Program-made: the position numbers and the translations under genes
Notes under the pieces: generated by a model
Database searches by the model: none
What the model was told of the DNA's origin: nothing
What the model saw: only the letters and a program-made list of their open reading frames with translations
Shown here: positions 33,900-42,535 of the stretch, in pieces
How the letters are laid out: every line of letters starts with the position of its first letter
Numbering within the stretch: position 1 is the stretch's first letter
Source: Streptomyces sindenensis
Lineage (GTDB): Bacteria > Actinomycetota > Actinomycetes > Streptomycetales > Streptomycetaceae
Reading direction: 5' to 3'
DNA length: 51,047 nt
Assembly (NCBI RefSeq): GCF_014649035.1
Contig: NZ_BMSG01000045.1
Span: 1 to 51,047, forward strand

Positions 33900-34295
33900 A
33901 TGCTTTCCCGCCTGTTTGCCCCCAAGGTGAAGGTCAGCGCCCACTGCGACCTGCCCTGCGGCGTGTACGACCCGGCCCAGGCCCGCATCGAGGCCGAGTC
34001 GGTCAAGGCCGTCCAGGAGAAGTACCAGGCCAACGAGGACGCGGACTTCCGCACCCGCGCGGTCCTGATCAAGGAGCAGCGCGCCGAGCTCGCGAAGCAC
34101 CACGTCTCGGTGCTCTGGAGCGACTACTTCAAGCCCCCGCACTTCGAGAAGTACCCGGAGCTGCACCAGCTCATCAACGACACCCTGAAGGCGCTCTCCG
34201 CGGCCAAGGGTTCGAACGACCCGAAGACGGGCCAGAAGGCGCTGGACCTGATCGCCGAGGTCGACCGGATCTTCTGGGAGACCAAGAAGGCCTGA
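33900..34295 (+). CDS. sodN: Nickel superoxide dismutase
   Basis: A 131-residue precursor of the Ni-SOD that disproportionates superoxide in the cytoplasm. A 14-residue leader ends before His15. The mature protein starts with the nickel hook HCDLPCGVYDP, in which His1, Cys2 and Cys6 bind the metal. The rest is the four-helix bundle (AEELAK-like helices, VLWSDYFKPPHFEKYPELH), 117 residues, the exact usual length. Hexamer formation is known for the family. The start follows GAGGAGG. Two hairpins follow the gene. Confidence 0.98.
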   Translation: MLSRLFAPKVKVSAHCDLPCGVYDPAQARIEAESVKAVQEKYQANEDADFRTRAVLIKEQRAELAKHHVSVLWSDYFKPPHFEKYPELHQLINDTLKALSAAKGSNDPKTGQKALDLIAEVDRIFWETKKA

Positions 34296-34640
34296 TCACC
34301 CGCACAGGGTTCGACGGCCCCGGTCCGCACGTTTCGCGTGCGGACCGGGGCCGTTCCCCGTCCGGCCACCGGCCCCGGTCCGCACCCGGTCCACAGGCCG
34401 CCGTAAAACGGCGTCCATCACGGACCGGGTGCGGTCTTTTCTTCGCCGCCCAACTCGCCGGCGTGGAGACGGCGGTACGCGCCGACCGGCCGGAGCCGCA
34501 CTCCCGGGCCGCGTCCCCCACGTCATACCTGAGAGCCACCCCGCAGGTGCCCTCCCGAGCGGGACGTCGACTACCGCCGCTCCTCCCTACCTTCTGTACC
34601 GGAAGCACCCCAGGACCCCGGTACGGAAGGACCCCTCCCC
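34296..34640 (+). terminator. sodN 3' region with two terminator hairpins
   Basis: Hairpin 1: 18-base arms at 34314-34331 and 34337-34354, loop TTTCG, a perfect stem. Hairpin 2: CCGCACCCGGTCC (34380-34392) with GGACCGGGTGCGG (34422-34434), with an inner CGCCGT-AAA-ACGGCG stem, followed by TCTTTTCTT, an unusually T-rich tail for this genome. The remaining ~200 bases up to the hydrolase gene hold no gene I can support. Confidence 0.8.
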
Positions 34641-35606
34641 ATGCCCGACCGCCCGCGCAGACCCCGTCTGCGCCGCTCCCTGCTCGCCGCCCTCGTCACC
34701 TTCGCCGTGGCCGTGCCGGTGTCCGGGGCGGCCCGTCCCGAGGCCGTGCCCGCCCCCGCGCCGACCGTGCTCGGGCCGCTGCGGGACGCGGGTGCGGCGG
34801 CGCTGGCGGAGCGGTACGCCGTCAGCCGGAGCGACATCCGGGCGGCCGGGCGGGCGGCGGAGGCGCACGGGGACCTGAAGCGGGCGGACTCGCTGCGGGG
34901 GATGGCCGCGCCGGGGCGGCAGTTCCTGTCCTTCGACGGGCGGGACGGCGGCCGGAGCGTGGAGGTCGTGGGCGAGCTGTCCTCGGCTCGGCGGATCGCC
35001 GTCCTGGTGCCGGGAGCCGGTGTCGGCCTGGACGCGTACGGGCGGCTGCGGCGCGACGCGACCGCCCTGCGCCGGGAGTTGGGCGAGGGCGGGGCCGTCG
35101 TCGTCTGGCTGGGGTACCGCTCACCCGCCACCGTCAGCCCGGCCGCCCTGACGACCGGGCGGGCCGACGACGCCGCGCCGGGGCTGCGGGCCCTGGTGGA
35201 CGAGGTGCGCGCCGTGCGCCCCGCCGCCCGGATCAGCCTGCTCTGCCACTCGTACGGTTCGGTGATCTGCGCCCGGTCCGCACCGGGGACCTCCGCCGAC
35301 GCCCTCGTCCTCTACGGCAGCCCCGGGGTCGGCAGCGACGATGCCACCGCGCTCCGTACCGGTGCGCGGGTGTGGGCGGGGCGCGGCGGTGACGACTGGA
35401 TCGCCCGCGTGCCCCACGTCCGGGTGCGGGTGCCGTTCGTGGCCACGGTGGGGTTCGGGACCGATCCGGTGACGGAGGAGTTCGGGGCCGAGGTGTTCGA
35501 CGCGGGCGACGGCGGCCACAGCGACTATCTGCTGCGCGGTTCGCGTTCGCTGACGAATCTGGCCCGGATCGTGGCCGGTGCCGAACCGCTGGGGGCCTCC
35601 CGATGA
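34641..35606 (+). CDS. Secreted alpha/beta hydrolase (DUF1023-like)
   Basis: A 321-residue exported protein with an N-terminal signal (RRSLLAALVTFAVAVPVSGAARP). The alpha/beta-hydrolase core (~115-300) has the oxyanion-type strand IAVLVPGAGVGLDAYGR and the nucleophile elbow LLCHSYGSV. The elbow has Ser flanked as in DUF1023-family lipase/esterases, but with Cys in place of the first Gly. Asp in FDAGDGGHSDYL and the His in the same segment complete the triad. AAGGA lies about ten bases before the ATG. The next gene starts in its stop codon (ATGA). Confidence 0.85.
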   Translation: MPDRPRRPRLRRSLLAALVTFAVAVPVSGAARPEAVPAPAPTVLGPLRDAGAAALAERYAVSRSDIRAAGRAAEAHGDLKRADSLRGMAAPGRQFLSFDGRDGGRSVEVVGELSSARRIAVLVPGAGVGLDAYGRLRRDATALRRELGEGGAVVVWLGYRSPATVSPAALTTGRADDAAPGLRALVDEVRAVRPAARISLLCHSYGSVICARSAPGTSADALVLYGSPGVGSDDATALRTGARVWAGRGGDDWIARVPHVRVRVPFVATVGFGTDPVTEEFGAEVFDAGDGGHSDYLLRGSRSLTNLARIVAGAEPLGASR

Positions 35607-36775
35607 CCGGGCTCGTCGCGCGGATCGAGGCCGCCACCCCGCCCGGCCGCGACCGGGCCGTCGACGCCCTGCGGGCCCTGGCGATCCTCGGCGTCGTGGG
35701 CGGGCACTGGCTGGTCACCGCGCTCGTGGCCGACAGCGGCACGGTGCGCGGGGCGAGTCCGCTGACCGCCATGCCGCACCTCGCCCCCGTCTCCTGGGTG
35801 TTCCAGACGCTCGCGGTGTTCTTCCTGGTCGGCGGGATGGTGGCGGCGGGGAGTTGGGCCTCGGCACGGAAGCGGGGTGTGCCGTACGGGCCGTGGGTGG
35901 GCGGCCGTCTGGCTCGGCTGTTCCGGCCGGTGGCGGCGGTGCTGGTGGTGTGGACGCTCGCGGCTGCGGCGATGCTGGCGGCCGGGGCGGGCGAGTCGAC
36001 CGTCCGGGCGCTGGGCAAGCTGGTCTGGTCCCCGCTGTGGTTCCTGCTGGTCTTCGCCGTGCTGACCGCGCTGACTCCGCTGGTGGCGCGGCTGCACCCG
36101 ATGTGGCCGCTCGTGATCGTGCTGCACGTCGACCTCGTACGCCTGGGTCTGGGCGGTCCGCGGGAGCTGGGGTGGGTCAACGTGGTCGCGGGGTGGCTGG
36201 TGCCGTACTGCCTGGGGGCGCTGGTGGCCCGGGGCGGGCTGCGCGGCCGGAGGAGCCGCTGGGCGCTGCTGCTCGGCGGGGCGACGGCGGCGGCCGGACT
36301 CGTGCTGTGGGCCGGCTATCCGGCGTCCATGGTCGGCGTTCCGGGCGGCCGGATGTCCAACCTGGACCCGCCGAGCCCGGCCGCCGTCGCGTTCGGCCTG
36401 GCCCAGTGCGGGGCGGCGCTGCTCCTGCTCGGGCCACTGCGCCGGGTGCTGCGCAGGCCCGCCGCGTGGGCCGCGGTGGCGGTGGTGAACCTGGCGGCGA
36501 TGACCGTGTTCCTCTGGCACCAGACCGCGATGATCGTGGTGACGACGAGCGCGCTGCTGCTCGCGGACGGGCCGCTGCCGGGGCTGCACACCGTGCCCGA
36601 CGGAGCCGGCTGGGTGGCCGCCCGACTGCTCTGGCTGCCGGTGTTCGCCCTGGCGCTGCTGGGGTGCTGGGCGGCGTTCCGGGGTTACGAGCAGGGCGGA
36701 CGCCGTACGGTCGGGGGCTCCCTCGTCGTGCGGGAGGCCGCCCCCGAGCGGAAGGGACGGGCGCGTCGTGCCTAG
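35603..36775 (+). CDS. Membrane acyltransferase (acyltransferase 3 family)
   Basis: A 390-residue integral membrane protein with about ten hydrophobic segments. The N-terminal catalytic signature is RDRAVDALRALAILGVVGGHW (in pieces: RALAILGVVGGHW holds the conserved His), and FLWHQTAM closes the last conserved loop. These enzymes transfer acetyl or other acyl groups to surface glycans or lipids. It is translationally coupled to the secreted hydrolase, so the two may act on the same envelope acyl group. The last eight bases overlap the start of the kinase gene. Confidence 0.9.
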   Translation: MTGLVARIEAATPPGRDRAVDALRALAILGVVGGHWLVTALVADSGTVRGASPLTAMPHLAPVSWVFQTLAVFFLVGGMVAAGSWASARKRGVPYGPWVGGRLARLFRPVAAVLVVWTLAAAAMLAAGAGESTVRALGKLVWSPLWFLLVFAVLTALTPLVARLHPMWPLVIVLHVDLVRLGLGGPRELGWVNVVAGWLVPYCLGALVARGGLRGRRSRWALLLGGATAAAGLVLWAGYPASMVGVPGGRMSNLDPPSPAAVAFGLAQCGAALLLLGPLRRVLRRPAAWAAVAVVNLAAMTVFLWHQTAMIVVTTSALLLADGPLPGLHTVPDGAGWVAARLLWLPVFALALLGCWAAFRGYEQGGRRTVGGSLVVREAAPERKGRARRA

Positions 36776-38126
36776 TCTGTGGGCTGGTCGAGCCGAGGGG
36801 GCGGTGGGGGCCGTGACGTCATCGAGAGCGGTGCGCCTGCGGGCGGCGGTGCGCCGTGCGCCGCGTGCGCTGTACGAGGAGCTGTGGGCCGCGCCCGCCG
36901 ACCGGGTGCCGCGCATGGGGGAGCCGGGCGCGCCGGCGTGGCGGCCGTCATTGCTGGTGCTGCTGATCATCGCGGCCGCCTGCTTCGCGGTGCCCCGTAC
37001 CAACGAGCTGGTCACGGACGCGAGCAACGGAGTCAGCGGGTGGGCGGTGCTGGCCGCCCTGGCGCAGTCCGTGGTGCTGGTGGCCGGGATGATCCGCCCG
37101 GTCGGGGCCTGGTGGGCGGCGACCGCGCTCTCGGTGACCACGGTCCTGGTCACCGAGCCGGTCATGAGCCCGGACCGGCTGTTCCCCTGGAGCGTCATGG
37201 GGATGGTGTTCCAGGGCGGGGCGCTGTTCTTGCTGGCGCTGCGCGTCCCGCTGCGCCGCGCGACGGGGGCGCTGGCCCTCACCCTGCTGGCGGGCATGGC
37301 CCTCACGCTGCACCAGACGCAGCGGCACAACCTCGACCTGGACCGCTCCGCGCCGGTGTTCGTCGTCGCCCTGGTCCTCGGCGCGGCGTTGCGCAGCCTG
37401 CGCCTGGCCCGTGAGGACCTCGTCGTCCAGGCCGGGTTGACGGCCGAGGAGCGGGCGCGGCGCACCCTGCTGGAGGAGCGCAACCGGATCGCGCGCGAGC
37501 TGCACGACGTGGTCGCCCACCACATGTCGGTGATCTCCATCCAGGCGCAGGTCGCCCCGCATCTGGTGGAGCACCCCACCGAGGAGTTGCGGGAGAATCT
37601 CACCGGCATCCGCGAGAACGCGCTCGAAGCCCTCACCGAACTGCGCCGGGTGCTGGGGGTCCTGCGCTCGGAGGAGGCGCCCGCGCAGAGTGCGCGGCAT
37701 GCCCCGCAGCCCGGTCTCGACCGGCTCGGCGAGCTGGTCGCCACCGTGCGTTCCACCGGTCTCGCCGTCACCGTCTCCACCACCGGCGACCCCCGCCCCC
37801 TCCCGCCGGGCGTCGAGCTGTCCGCGTACCGCATCGTGCAGGAGTCCCTGAGCAATGTGATGCGCCACGCGCCCGGGGCGAGCGCCGAGGTGGTGATCGG
37901 CCACCGGCCCGCCGGGCTGACCGTCCGGGTCGTCAACTCCCCGCCCAAGCGACCGGCCGCCCCGTCCCCCGGCGTACGCCACGGACTGCTCGGGATGCGT
38001 GAGCGCGCGGCGATGCTCGGCGGCGAACTGGCCACCGGACCGACCCCCGACGGCGGCTGGGAAGTCACCGCGATCCTGCCCGGCACCAGCACGCAGACCA
38101 CCCGGACGACCGAGGAAGCCCGATGA
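36768..38126 (+). CDS. NarL-type sensor histidine kinase
   Basis: A 452-residue membrane kinase of the HisKA_3 class. The N-terminal ~55 residues are basic. Several hydrophobic segments follow (~60-215), with no sizeable external domain. The dimerisation/phospho-acceptor helix has ERNRIARELHDVVAHHMSVI, and the HATPase part has SAYRIVQESLSNVMRHA (N-box) and HGLLGMRERAAMLGGEL (G-box). The GTG at 36768 overlaps the acyltransferase end by eight bases; a GTG at 36813 with a G-rich lead is an alternative. Coupled to its response regulator by ATGA. Confidence 0.93.
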   Translation: MPSLWAGRAEGAVGAVTSSRAVRLRAAVRRAPRALYEELWAAPADRVPRMGEPGAPAWRPSLLVLLIIAAACFAVPRTNELVTDASNGVSGWAVLAALAQSVVLVAGMIRPVGAWWAATALSVTTVLVTEPVMSPDRLFPWSVMGMVFQGGALFLLALRVPLRRATGALALTLLAGMALTLHQTQRHNLDLDRSAPVFVVALVLGAALRSLRLAREDLVVQAGLTAEERARRTLLEERNRIARELHDVVAHHMSVISIQAQVAPHLVEHPTEELRENLTGIRENALEALTELRRVLGVLRSEEAPAQSARHAPQPGLDRLGELVATVRSTGLAVTVSTTGDPRPLPPGVELSAYRIVQESLSNVMRHAPGASAEVVIGHRPAGLTVRVVNSPPKRPAAPSPGVRHGLLGMRERAAMLGGELATGPTPDGGWEVTAILPGTSTQTTRTTEEAR

Positions 38127-38797
38127 ATCCACCCATCCGTGCCGTGATCGCCGACGACCAGATGATGGTCCGCCAGGGCTTCACGGTGCTGCTCGACGCC
38201 GAGCCGGACATCGAGGTCGTCGGCCAGGCCGTGAACGGGCTCGACGCGATCGACAAGGTCGCCGAACTCACCCCGGACGTCGTCCTGATGGACATCCGGA
38301 TGCCGGAGCTGGGCGGCATCGAGGCGACCCGGCGGATCACCTCCCCCGAGGGCTCGACGGTGAAGGTGCTCGTCCTGACCACGTTCGATCTCGACGAGTA
38401 CGTCTACGAGGCCCTGCGTGCGGGCGCCTCCGGCTTTCTGCTCAAGGACGCCTCCGCCGATGAACTCGCCCATGCCGTCCGGGTGGTGGCGGCGGGCGAC
38501 GCCCTGCTCTCCCCCAACATCACCAAGCGGCTGATCGTGGAGTTCTCCCGGACGGCCGGGGCGCCCCGCGCCCCGCTCAAGGAGCGGGTCGGGGACCTGA
38601 CCGAGCGGGAGACGGAGGTGCTGACGCTGATCGCGGGCGGCCTGTCGAACGCCGAGATCGCCCGGCAGCTGATCGTCGCCGAGCAGACGGTGAAGACCCA
38701 TGTGGGCCGCATCCTGGTCAAGTTGAGCCTCCGCGACCGGACCCAGGCGGCGGTGTTCGCGTACGAGTCGGGGCTGGTCCGCCCGGCGGGCCTCTGA
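38123..38797 (+). CDS. NarL/LuxR-family response regulator
   Basis: A 224-residue regulator. The receiver (1-~120) has VIADDQMMVRQGF, phospho-acceptor Asp in VVLMDIRMPELGG, VLVLTTFD and LLKDAS. The C-terminal LuxR HTH (~155-215) has LTEREVEVL-like LTERETEVLTLIAGGLSN and IVAEQTVKTHVGRIL. Partner of the kinase encoded just upstream. Targets unknown; the operon around it is the simplest candidate. Confidence 0.95.
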   Translation: MNPPIRAVIADDQMMVRQGFTVLLDAEPDIEVVGQAVNGLDAIDKVAELTPDVVLMDIRMPELGGIEATRRITSPEGSTVKVLVLTTFDLDEYVYEALRAGASGFLLKDASADELAHAVRVVAAGDALLSPNITKRLIVEFSRTAGAPRAPLKERVGDLTERETEVLTLIAGGLSNAEIARQLIVAEQTVKTHVGRILVKLSLRDRTQAAVFAYESGLVRPAGL

Positions 38798-38840
38798 CCA
38801 CCCGGGCCGGGCGCGGGGCCCGTTCCGTAGGATCGGCTCC

Positions 38841-40019
38841 GTGACAACGGGGAACGGGGCAGGAACAGGGGGCGTCGGTACGGTGCCGCCCACGGAGATC
38901 GAGCGCGCGCTGTCCGCCGCCGTCGGGGCCGGGAGCGCCGACGCGGTGGTGGAACTGCTCGCGCGGACCCGGCTGTACGTGCTCGTCGCCCGGCTGCACG
39001 CGGACATCCCCGGCTGGACGGCCCCGCTGCCCACGATCCGTGACGAGGCCACCCGGCGGACCTGCGTCCCGGTCCTGACCCAGGGGATGCTGCCGCCCTG
39101 GCACCCGGAGTGGGTCTTCCGCGAGGTGGGTCTCGGCGAACTGGCCCGGACCTGGCCGTACGACGTGCGCCGCCTCGCGGTGAACCACGGCACCCCGTAC
39201 GCGGCGATGGTCGACGCCCGGCCCGGGCGCCTCAAGGCCTGGCTGAAGGCCGCCGAACGCCTCGGCGGGACCGAGCGGGGGATGCTGCTCACCGACAGCG
39301 GCGGGCCCCTGCACGGCCCGCTCGCCCACGGACTGGCGCTCGGCGCCCACCTGGCCGTCACCAACGGCCTCGTCTGGAACCGGCTCGGCGCCGCCTACGA
39401 GGACTACGCGACCGACCGGGCCCGGCTGCGCCGTCCGTGGGGCATCCAGCACCGCGCCGAGTACCGCGACCGCCTCGCGTCGCTGATGAAGTACCAGCTG
39501 GTCGGGCGCGTCCAGGAAGCCGTCCTGCGCACCCGGCACACCCTGGCCGCCCGCACGGGGCGGACACCGGCGCGCGAGGAGTGGGCCGAGGCGGTGGGCC
39601 GGGCGTTCGCCGCGCGTGACGCCTACGACCGGGCCCTGGCGGAACGGTCGTTGCGCTGGATCACCCTGTACGAGGACAAGCTCCGGGCCGATGGCGCGCT
39701 AGCCCCGGACGGCCGCGTCGACACCCTGGCCGCCTTCGACCTGGGCCGGGCGGTCAACGTCGTACGGCTCGCGCTCGGCGCCCGGTACACCGACCCGTAC
39801 GAGGCCGAGCAGGACGTCCTGCGCCTGGGCGAACTCGCCCGGAGCGCCTGCTCCTCCTGGCCGGACTTCTCCCTCGGCTACCTCATGGCCCGGCTGGTCC
39901 ACCGCGCGGAGGACGACGGCCCGGAGGCGGCGGAGGACACGTACCAACAGTCGCTCGCCGAGCACCGCACCCTGACCCAGGACCCCACCGGCCCCTACCG
40001 GAACCTCCCCTGGTCATGA
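38841..40019 (+). CDS. DUF1266-like protein, first of a tandem pair
   Basis: A 392-residue soluble protein I know only by domain. The N-terminal half has an acidic helix region and VPVLTQGMLPPWHPEWVFREVGL. The C-terminal half shows the DUF1266 pattern: WGIQHRAEYRDRL, then FDLGRAVNVVRLALGARYTD and SWPDFSLGYLMAR. No signal, membrane segment or catalytic motif is visible. TAGGAT seven bases before the GTG at 38841 could be a -10 with a leaderless start, or the gene may be read from the two-component operon 43 bases upstream. Its stop overlaps the next gene (ATGA). Confidence 0.75.
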   Translation: MTTGNGAGTGGVGTVPPTEIERALSAAVGAGSADAVVELLARTRLYVLVARLHADIPGWTAPLPTIRDEATRRTCVPVLTQGMLPPWHPEWVFREVGLGELARTWPYDVRRLAVNHGTPYAAMVDARPGRLKAWLKAAERLGGTERGMLLTDSGGPLHGPLAHGLALGAHLAVTNGLVWNRLGAAYEDYATDRARLRRPWGIQHRAEYRDRLASLMKYQLVGRVQEAVLRTRHTLAARTGRTPAREEWAEAVGRAFAARDAYDRALAERSLRWITLYEDKLRADGALAPDGRVDTLAAFDLGRAVNVVRLALGARYTDPYEAEQDVLRLGELARSACSSWPDFSLGYLMARLVHRAEDDGPEAAEDTYQQSLAEHRTLTQDPTGPYRNLPWS

Positions 40020-41248
40020 ACCTCATGAATCCGCATCCGATCCCCGACCCGGGCTCTCACGCCGCTCCCCCGGCCCCCGGGGCGCCCGGGTCCGCGCCCT
40101 GGGCCCCCGCCCCCTGGGTTCCGCCGTCCGAGACCGAGCAGCTCCTCCACGAGGCCGCCCTGCGCGGCGACGTGCGGGGCCAACTGGCCGCGCTGGCCGG
40201 GACGGAGCTGTACATCCCGGCCCCGCGCGCCGAGGTGGACGCCGATCCGGACACCGTGATGTGGCGACGGCACGTCGACCCGGCGGGCTTCGTCTGCCGG
40301 CCGCTCCTCACCCGGGGCATGCTGCCCGCGTGGCACCCGGACTGGGTCTTCCGCGGGGTCTCGCTGCGGTGGGTCGCCGAGTTCGGCTGGTCCGATCCGC
40401 AGGTGTGGCTGGGCGTGAACGTGGGAACGCCCGGTCAGTTGCTGCTGCCCACCGCCCCGCCCGACCTGGCCCTGTGGCAGCGGGCGTACGCGGAGAACGA
40501 CCGGGCGTCGGGCAACCGGCTCGTCGCCCTGCGGCACGGCGCGCTGCACGGGCCGCTGGCGTACGGGCTGGCCTGCGGGGTGCATCTGGCGATCGGGAAC
40601 GCCGTCCCGTGGAACGAGGTCGGCACCGTCTACCGCGAGTACGTCGACGAGCGCGAGCAGCTCCGCGACTCCTGGGGCATCACCGGCCACGAGGGGTGGC
40701 GCCGGGAGCTGGACTTCCTGCTGGACGCGGCCAACAGCCCGCCGGAACCGGACTTCGCGCTGCGCGCCCGCGAACAGCTGGCGGCGGCCATCGGGGAAGC
40801 CCCCTCGGCGGATCTGTGGCGGGAGACCGCCGCCGGTCACGCCCAGGACCTCGGGGCCGACGCGAGCACGGTCAAGGGCATCGAGGACCTGGTGCGCCGG
40901 ATCATGCGCTACGAGGCCCGGTTCCGCGCGGACGGGCTGCTGCCGCCGGAGGGCCGGGTGCGCACGACGGTGGCGTACGACTACGGGCGGGCGGTGAACC
41001 TGGCGCGCTGGGGGTTGTCGGCGCGGTTCTGCGGTCCGGCCGACGCGGAGGCGGCGATCGTGTACGCCGGGGCGCTGAGCAAGTCGGCGTACCGCTCGTG
41101 GGAGGAGTTCTCCGCCGGGTACGCGCTGGGGCGGGTGCTGCGGTTCGACGAGGAGGAGTACGGGCCGTTCTACGAACAGAACGTCCTCGCCCACCGTCTG
41201 CTGACGGAGAGCGAGGGCAGTCCGTGGCGTCACATCCCGTGGCGCTGA
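40016..41248 (+). CDS. DUF1266-like protein, second of a tandem pair
   Basis: A 410-residue paralogue of the preceding protein. It shares CRPLLTRGMLPAWHPDWVF, LHGPLAYGLACGVHLAIGNAV (against LHGPLAHGLALGAHLAVTNGL), WGITGHEGWRRELDFLL, YDYGRAVNLARWGLSARF and the closing WRHIPW (against YRNLPWS). A Pro/Ala-rich 40-residue N-terminus is extra. The two arose by duplication and stay coupled by a 4-base overlap, which suggests a heteromeric complex. Function unknown. Confidence 0.77.
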   Translation: MNLMNPHPIPDPGSHAAPPAPGAPGSAPWAPAPWVPPSETEQLLHEAALRGDVRGQLAALAGTELYIPAPRAEVDADPDTVMWRRHVDPAGFVCRPLLTRGMLPAWHPDWVFRGVSLRWVAEFGWSDPQVWLGVNVGTPGQLLLPTAPPDLALWQRAYAENDRASGNRLVALRHGALHGPLAYGLACGVHLAIGNAVPWNEVGTVYREYVDEREQLRDSWGITGHEGWRRELDFLLDAANSPPEPDFALRAREQLAAAIGEAPSADLWRETAAGHAQDLGADASTVKGIEDLVRRIMRYEARFRADGLLPPEGRVRTTVAYDYGRAVNLARWGLSARFCGPADAEAAIVYAGALSKSAYRSWEEFSAGYALGRVLRFDEEEYGPFYEQNVLAHRLLTESEGSPWRHIPWR

Positions 41249-41264
41249 GGCGGGGGTCTCCCGG

Positions 41265-42146
41265 TCAGCCGCCGGGGAGCAGATGGCGGTAGCTGTCCGG
41301 GTTCTCCACCAGGAACTGGGCGAAGCTCTGCGCCGGACGTCCCGTGAGCGTGGGCACCGCGTCGGAGACGGCGGCCAGCTCGCCGTTGGCGATCGCCTCG
41401 TACGAGGTGACCCAGCCGGCCACTTCCCAGTCCTCGGCCCCGTAACCGGCCCGGGAGGCGTAGGCCTCCTCCCGGGTCTCGGGGACGTAGACGACGGGCC
41501 GTCCGGTGACCCGGCTCAGCTCGTCGGCCGCCTCGGCGAGGGTGAACGCCTCGGGCCCGGTGAGGTCGTAGACCCGGCCGTCGTGGTCCGTGCCCTCGTC
41601 CAGCAGGACGGCCGCCGCCGCGTCGGCGATGTCCTCGTGGGCGACGGCCGCCACCCGCCCGTCGCCGCCGGGTCCGCGCAGGACGCCGTCGGTCCCGGTC
41701 ATCGCGGGCAGCCCCGCGAGGTACCAGTTGTCCCGCAGGAAGGTGTGGCGGAGCTCGGCGGTACGGATGTGGGCCTCGGTGTCCCAGTGGTCGCGGGCGA
41801 AGGTGAACGTGGCGTCGGGCGCGGCCCCTTGGAAGGAGACGTACACGATCCGCTCCACCCCCACCGCCACGGCGGCGTCGATGGCGGTGGTGTGCTCGCG
41901 GACCCGGTACGGGCTCTCGTGGGCGGAGACCAGGAACAGCGTGTGGGCTCCGTCGAGGGCGCGGCGCATGGCCTCCCCGTCGCCGTAGGGGGCGGGGGGC
42001 GCGTGGTCGGCGCCGGGGATGTCGGGCAGCCGGGCGGGGTCGCGGCCGAGGAGCCGCACGGGGACACCGGTCCGGGCCAGCCGTCGGGCGACCCGGCCGC
42101 CGACCGCTCCGCTCGCTCCGGTCACCGCGGTGAGGGGGCCGATCAC
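41265..42146 (-). CDS. NmrA-like NAD(P)-binding oxidoreductase
   Basis: A 293-residue atypical short-chain dehydrogenase of the NmrA/QOR2 kind. The Rossmann motif VTGASGAVGGRVARRLARTG lies at the N-terminus, HTLFLVSAHE and VYVSFQGAAPD follow, and no YxxxK catalytic pair is placed as in classical SDRs. It may be an NADPH sensor or a quinone reductase. The GTG at 42146 overlaps the DUF952 stop as GTGA; the frame is open further but that stretch is the shadow of the DUF952 gene. Confidence 0.87.
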   Translation of the reverse strand: MIGPLTAVTGASGAVGGRVARRLARTGVPVRLLGRDPARLPDIPGADHAPPAPYGDGEAMRRALDGAHTLFLVSAHESPYRVREHTTAIDAAVAVGVERIVYVSFQGAAPDATFTFARDHWDTEAHIRTAELRHTFLRDNWYLAGLPAMTGTDGVLRGPGGDGRVAAVAHEDIADAAAAVLLDEGTDHDGRVYDLTGPEAFTLAEAADELSRVTGRPVVYVPETREEAYASRAGYGAEDWEVAGWVTSYEAIANGELAAVSDAVPTLTGRPAQSFAQFLVENPDSYRHLLPGG

Positions 42147-42502
42147 TGGGATTCCTCTTCCTCTCGTCGGTCGTGGTACCAGTCGGCCAGGGACCGCACC
42201 TCGACGACCGCGCCTACGGGAAGCGGGCCGTACAGATGCGGGAACTCCTCGCCGCCGGGCTTCATCGCCTCGTACCGGACGGGATCGGTGAGGCGGCCGG
42301 GGTCGACGACCAGGACCACGAGGTCCCGGTCGTCGCCCCCGTAGAGCATCCGCGCCACACCGGGGAGTTGGTGGGGCAGCGAGAGATGGATGAAGCCCTC
42401 CTCCTGGAGGGTGCGGCCGCGGGTGGACGTCTCGTACGTCCCTGTCCCGCGGGCCGCCTCCCACAGAGGTGCTTCGGCGAGGTGCAGCAGCGGTTCGGTC
42501 AT
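42143..42502 (-). CDS. DUF952-family protein
   Basis: A 119-residue small protein with the DUF952 marks: LLHLAEAPLWEAARGTGTYE at the start, EEGFIHLSLPHQLPGVA, and PHLYGPLPVGAVVEV. The fold is ADP-ribosyltransferase-like by family knowledge; the function is unknown. It is coupled to the NmrA-like gene downstream by GTGA. Confidence 0.88.
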   Translation of the reverse strand: MTEPLLHLAEAPLWEAARGTGTYETSTRGRTLQEEGFIHLSLPHQLPGVARMLYGGDDRDLVVLVVDPGRLTDPVRYEAMKPGGEEFPHLYGPLPVGAVVEVRSLADWYHDRREEEESQ

Positions 42503-42535
42503 CGAACCACGCTAACGGGCGCTGCTTCGCGCCGG

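Noticed and set aside
35525..39364. 1279-codon minus-strand open frame
   Set aside because: It covers four well-supported plus-strand genes, so it is an artefact of high third-position GC.
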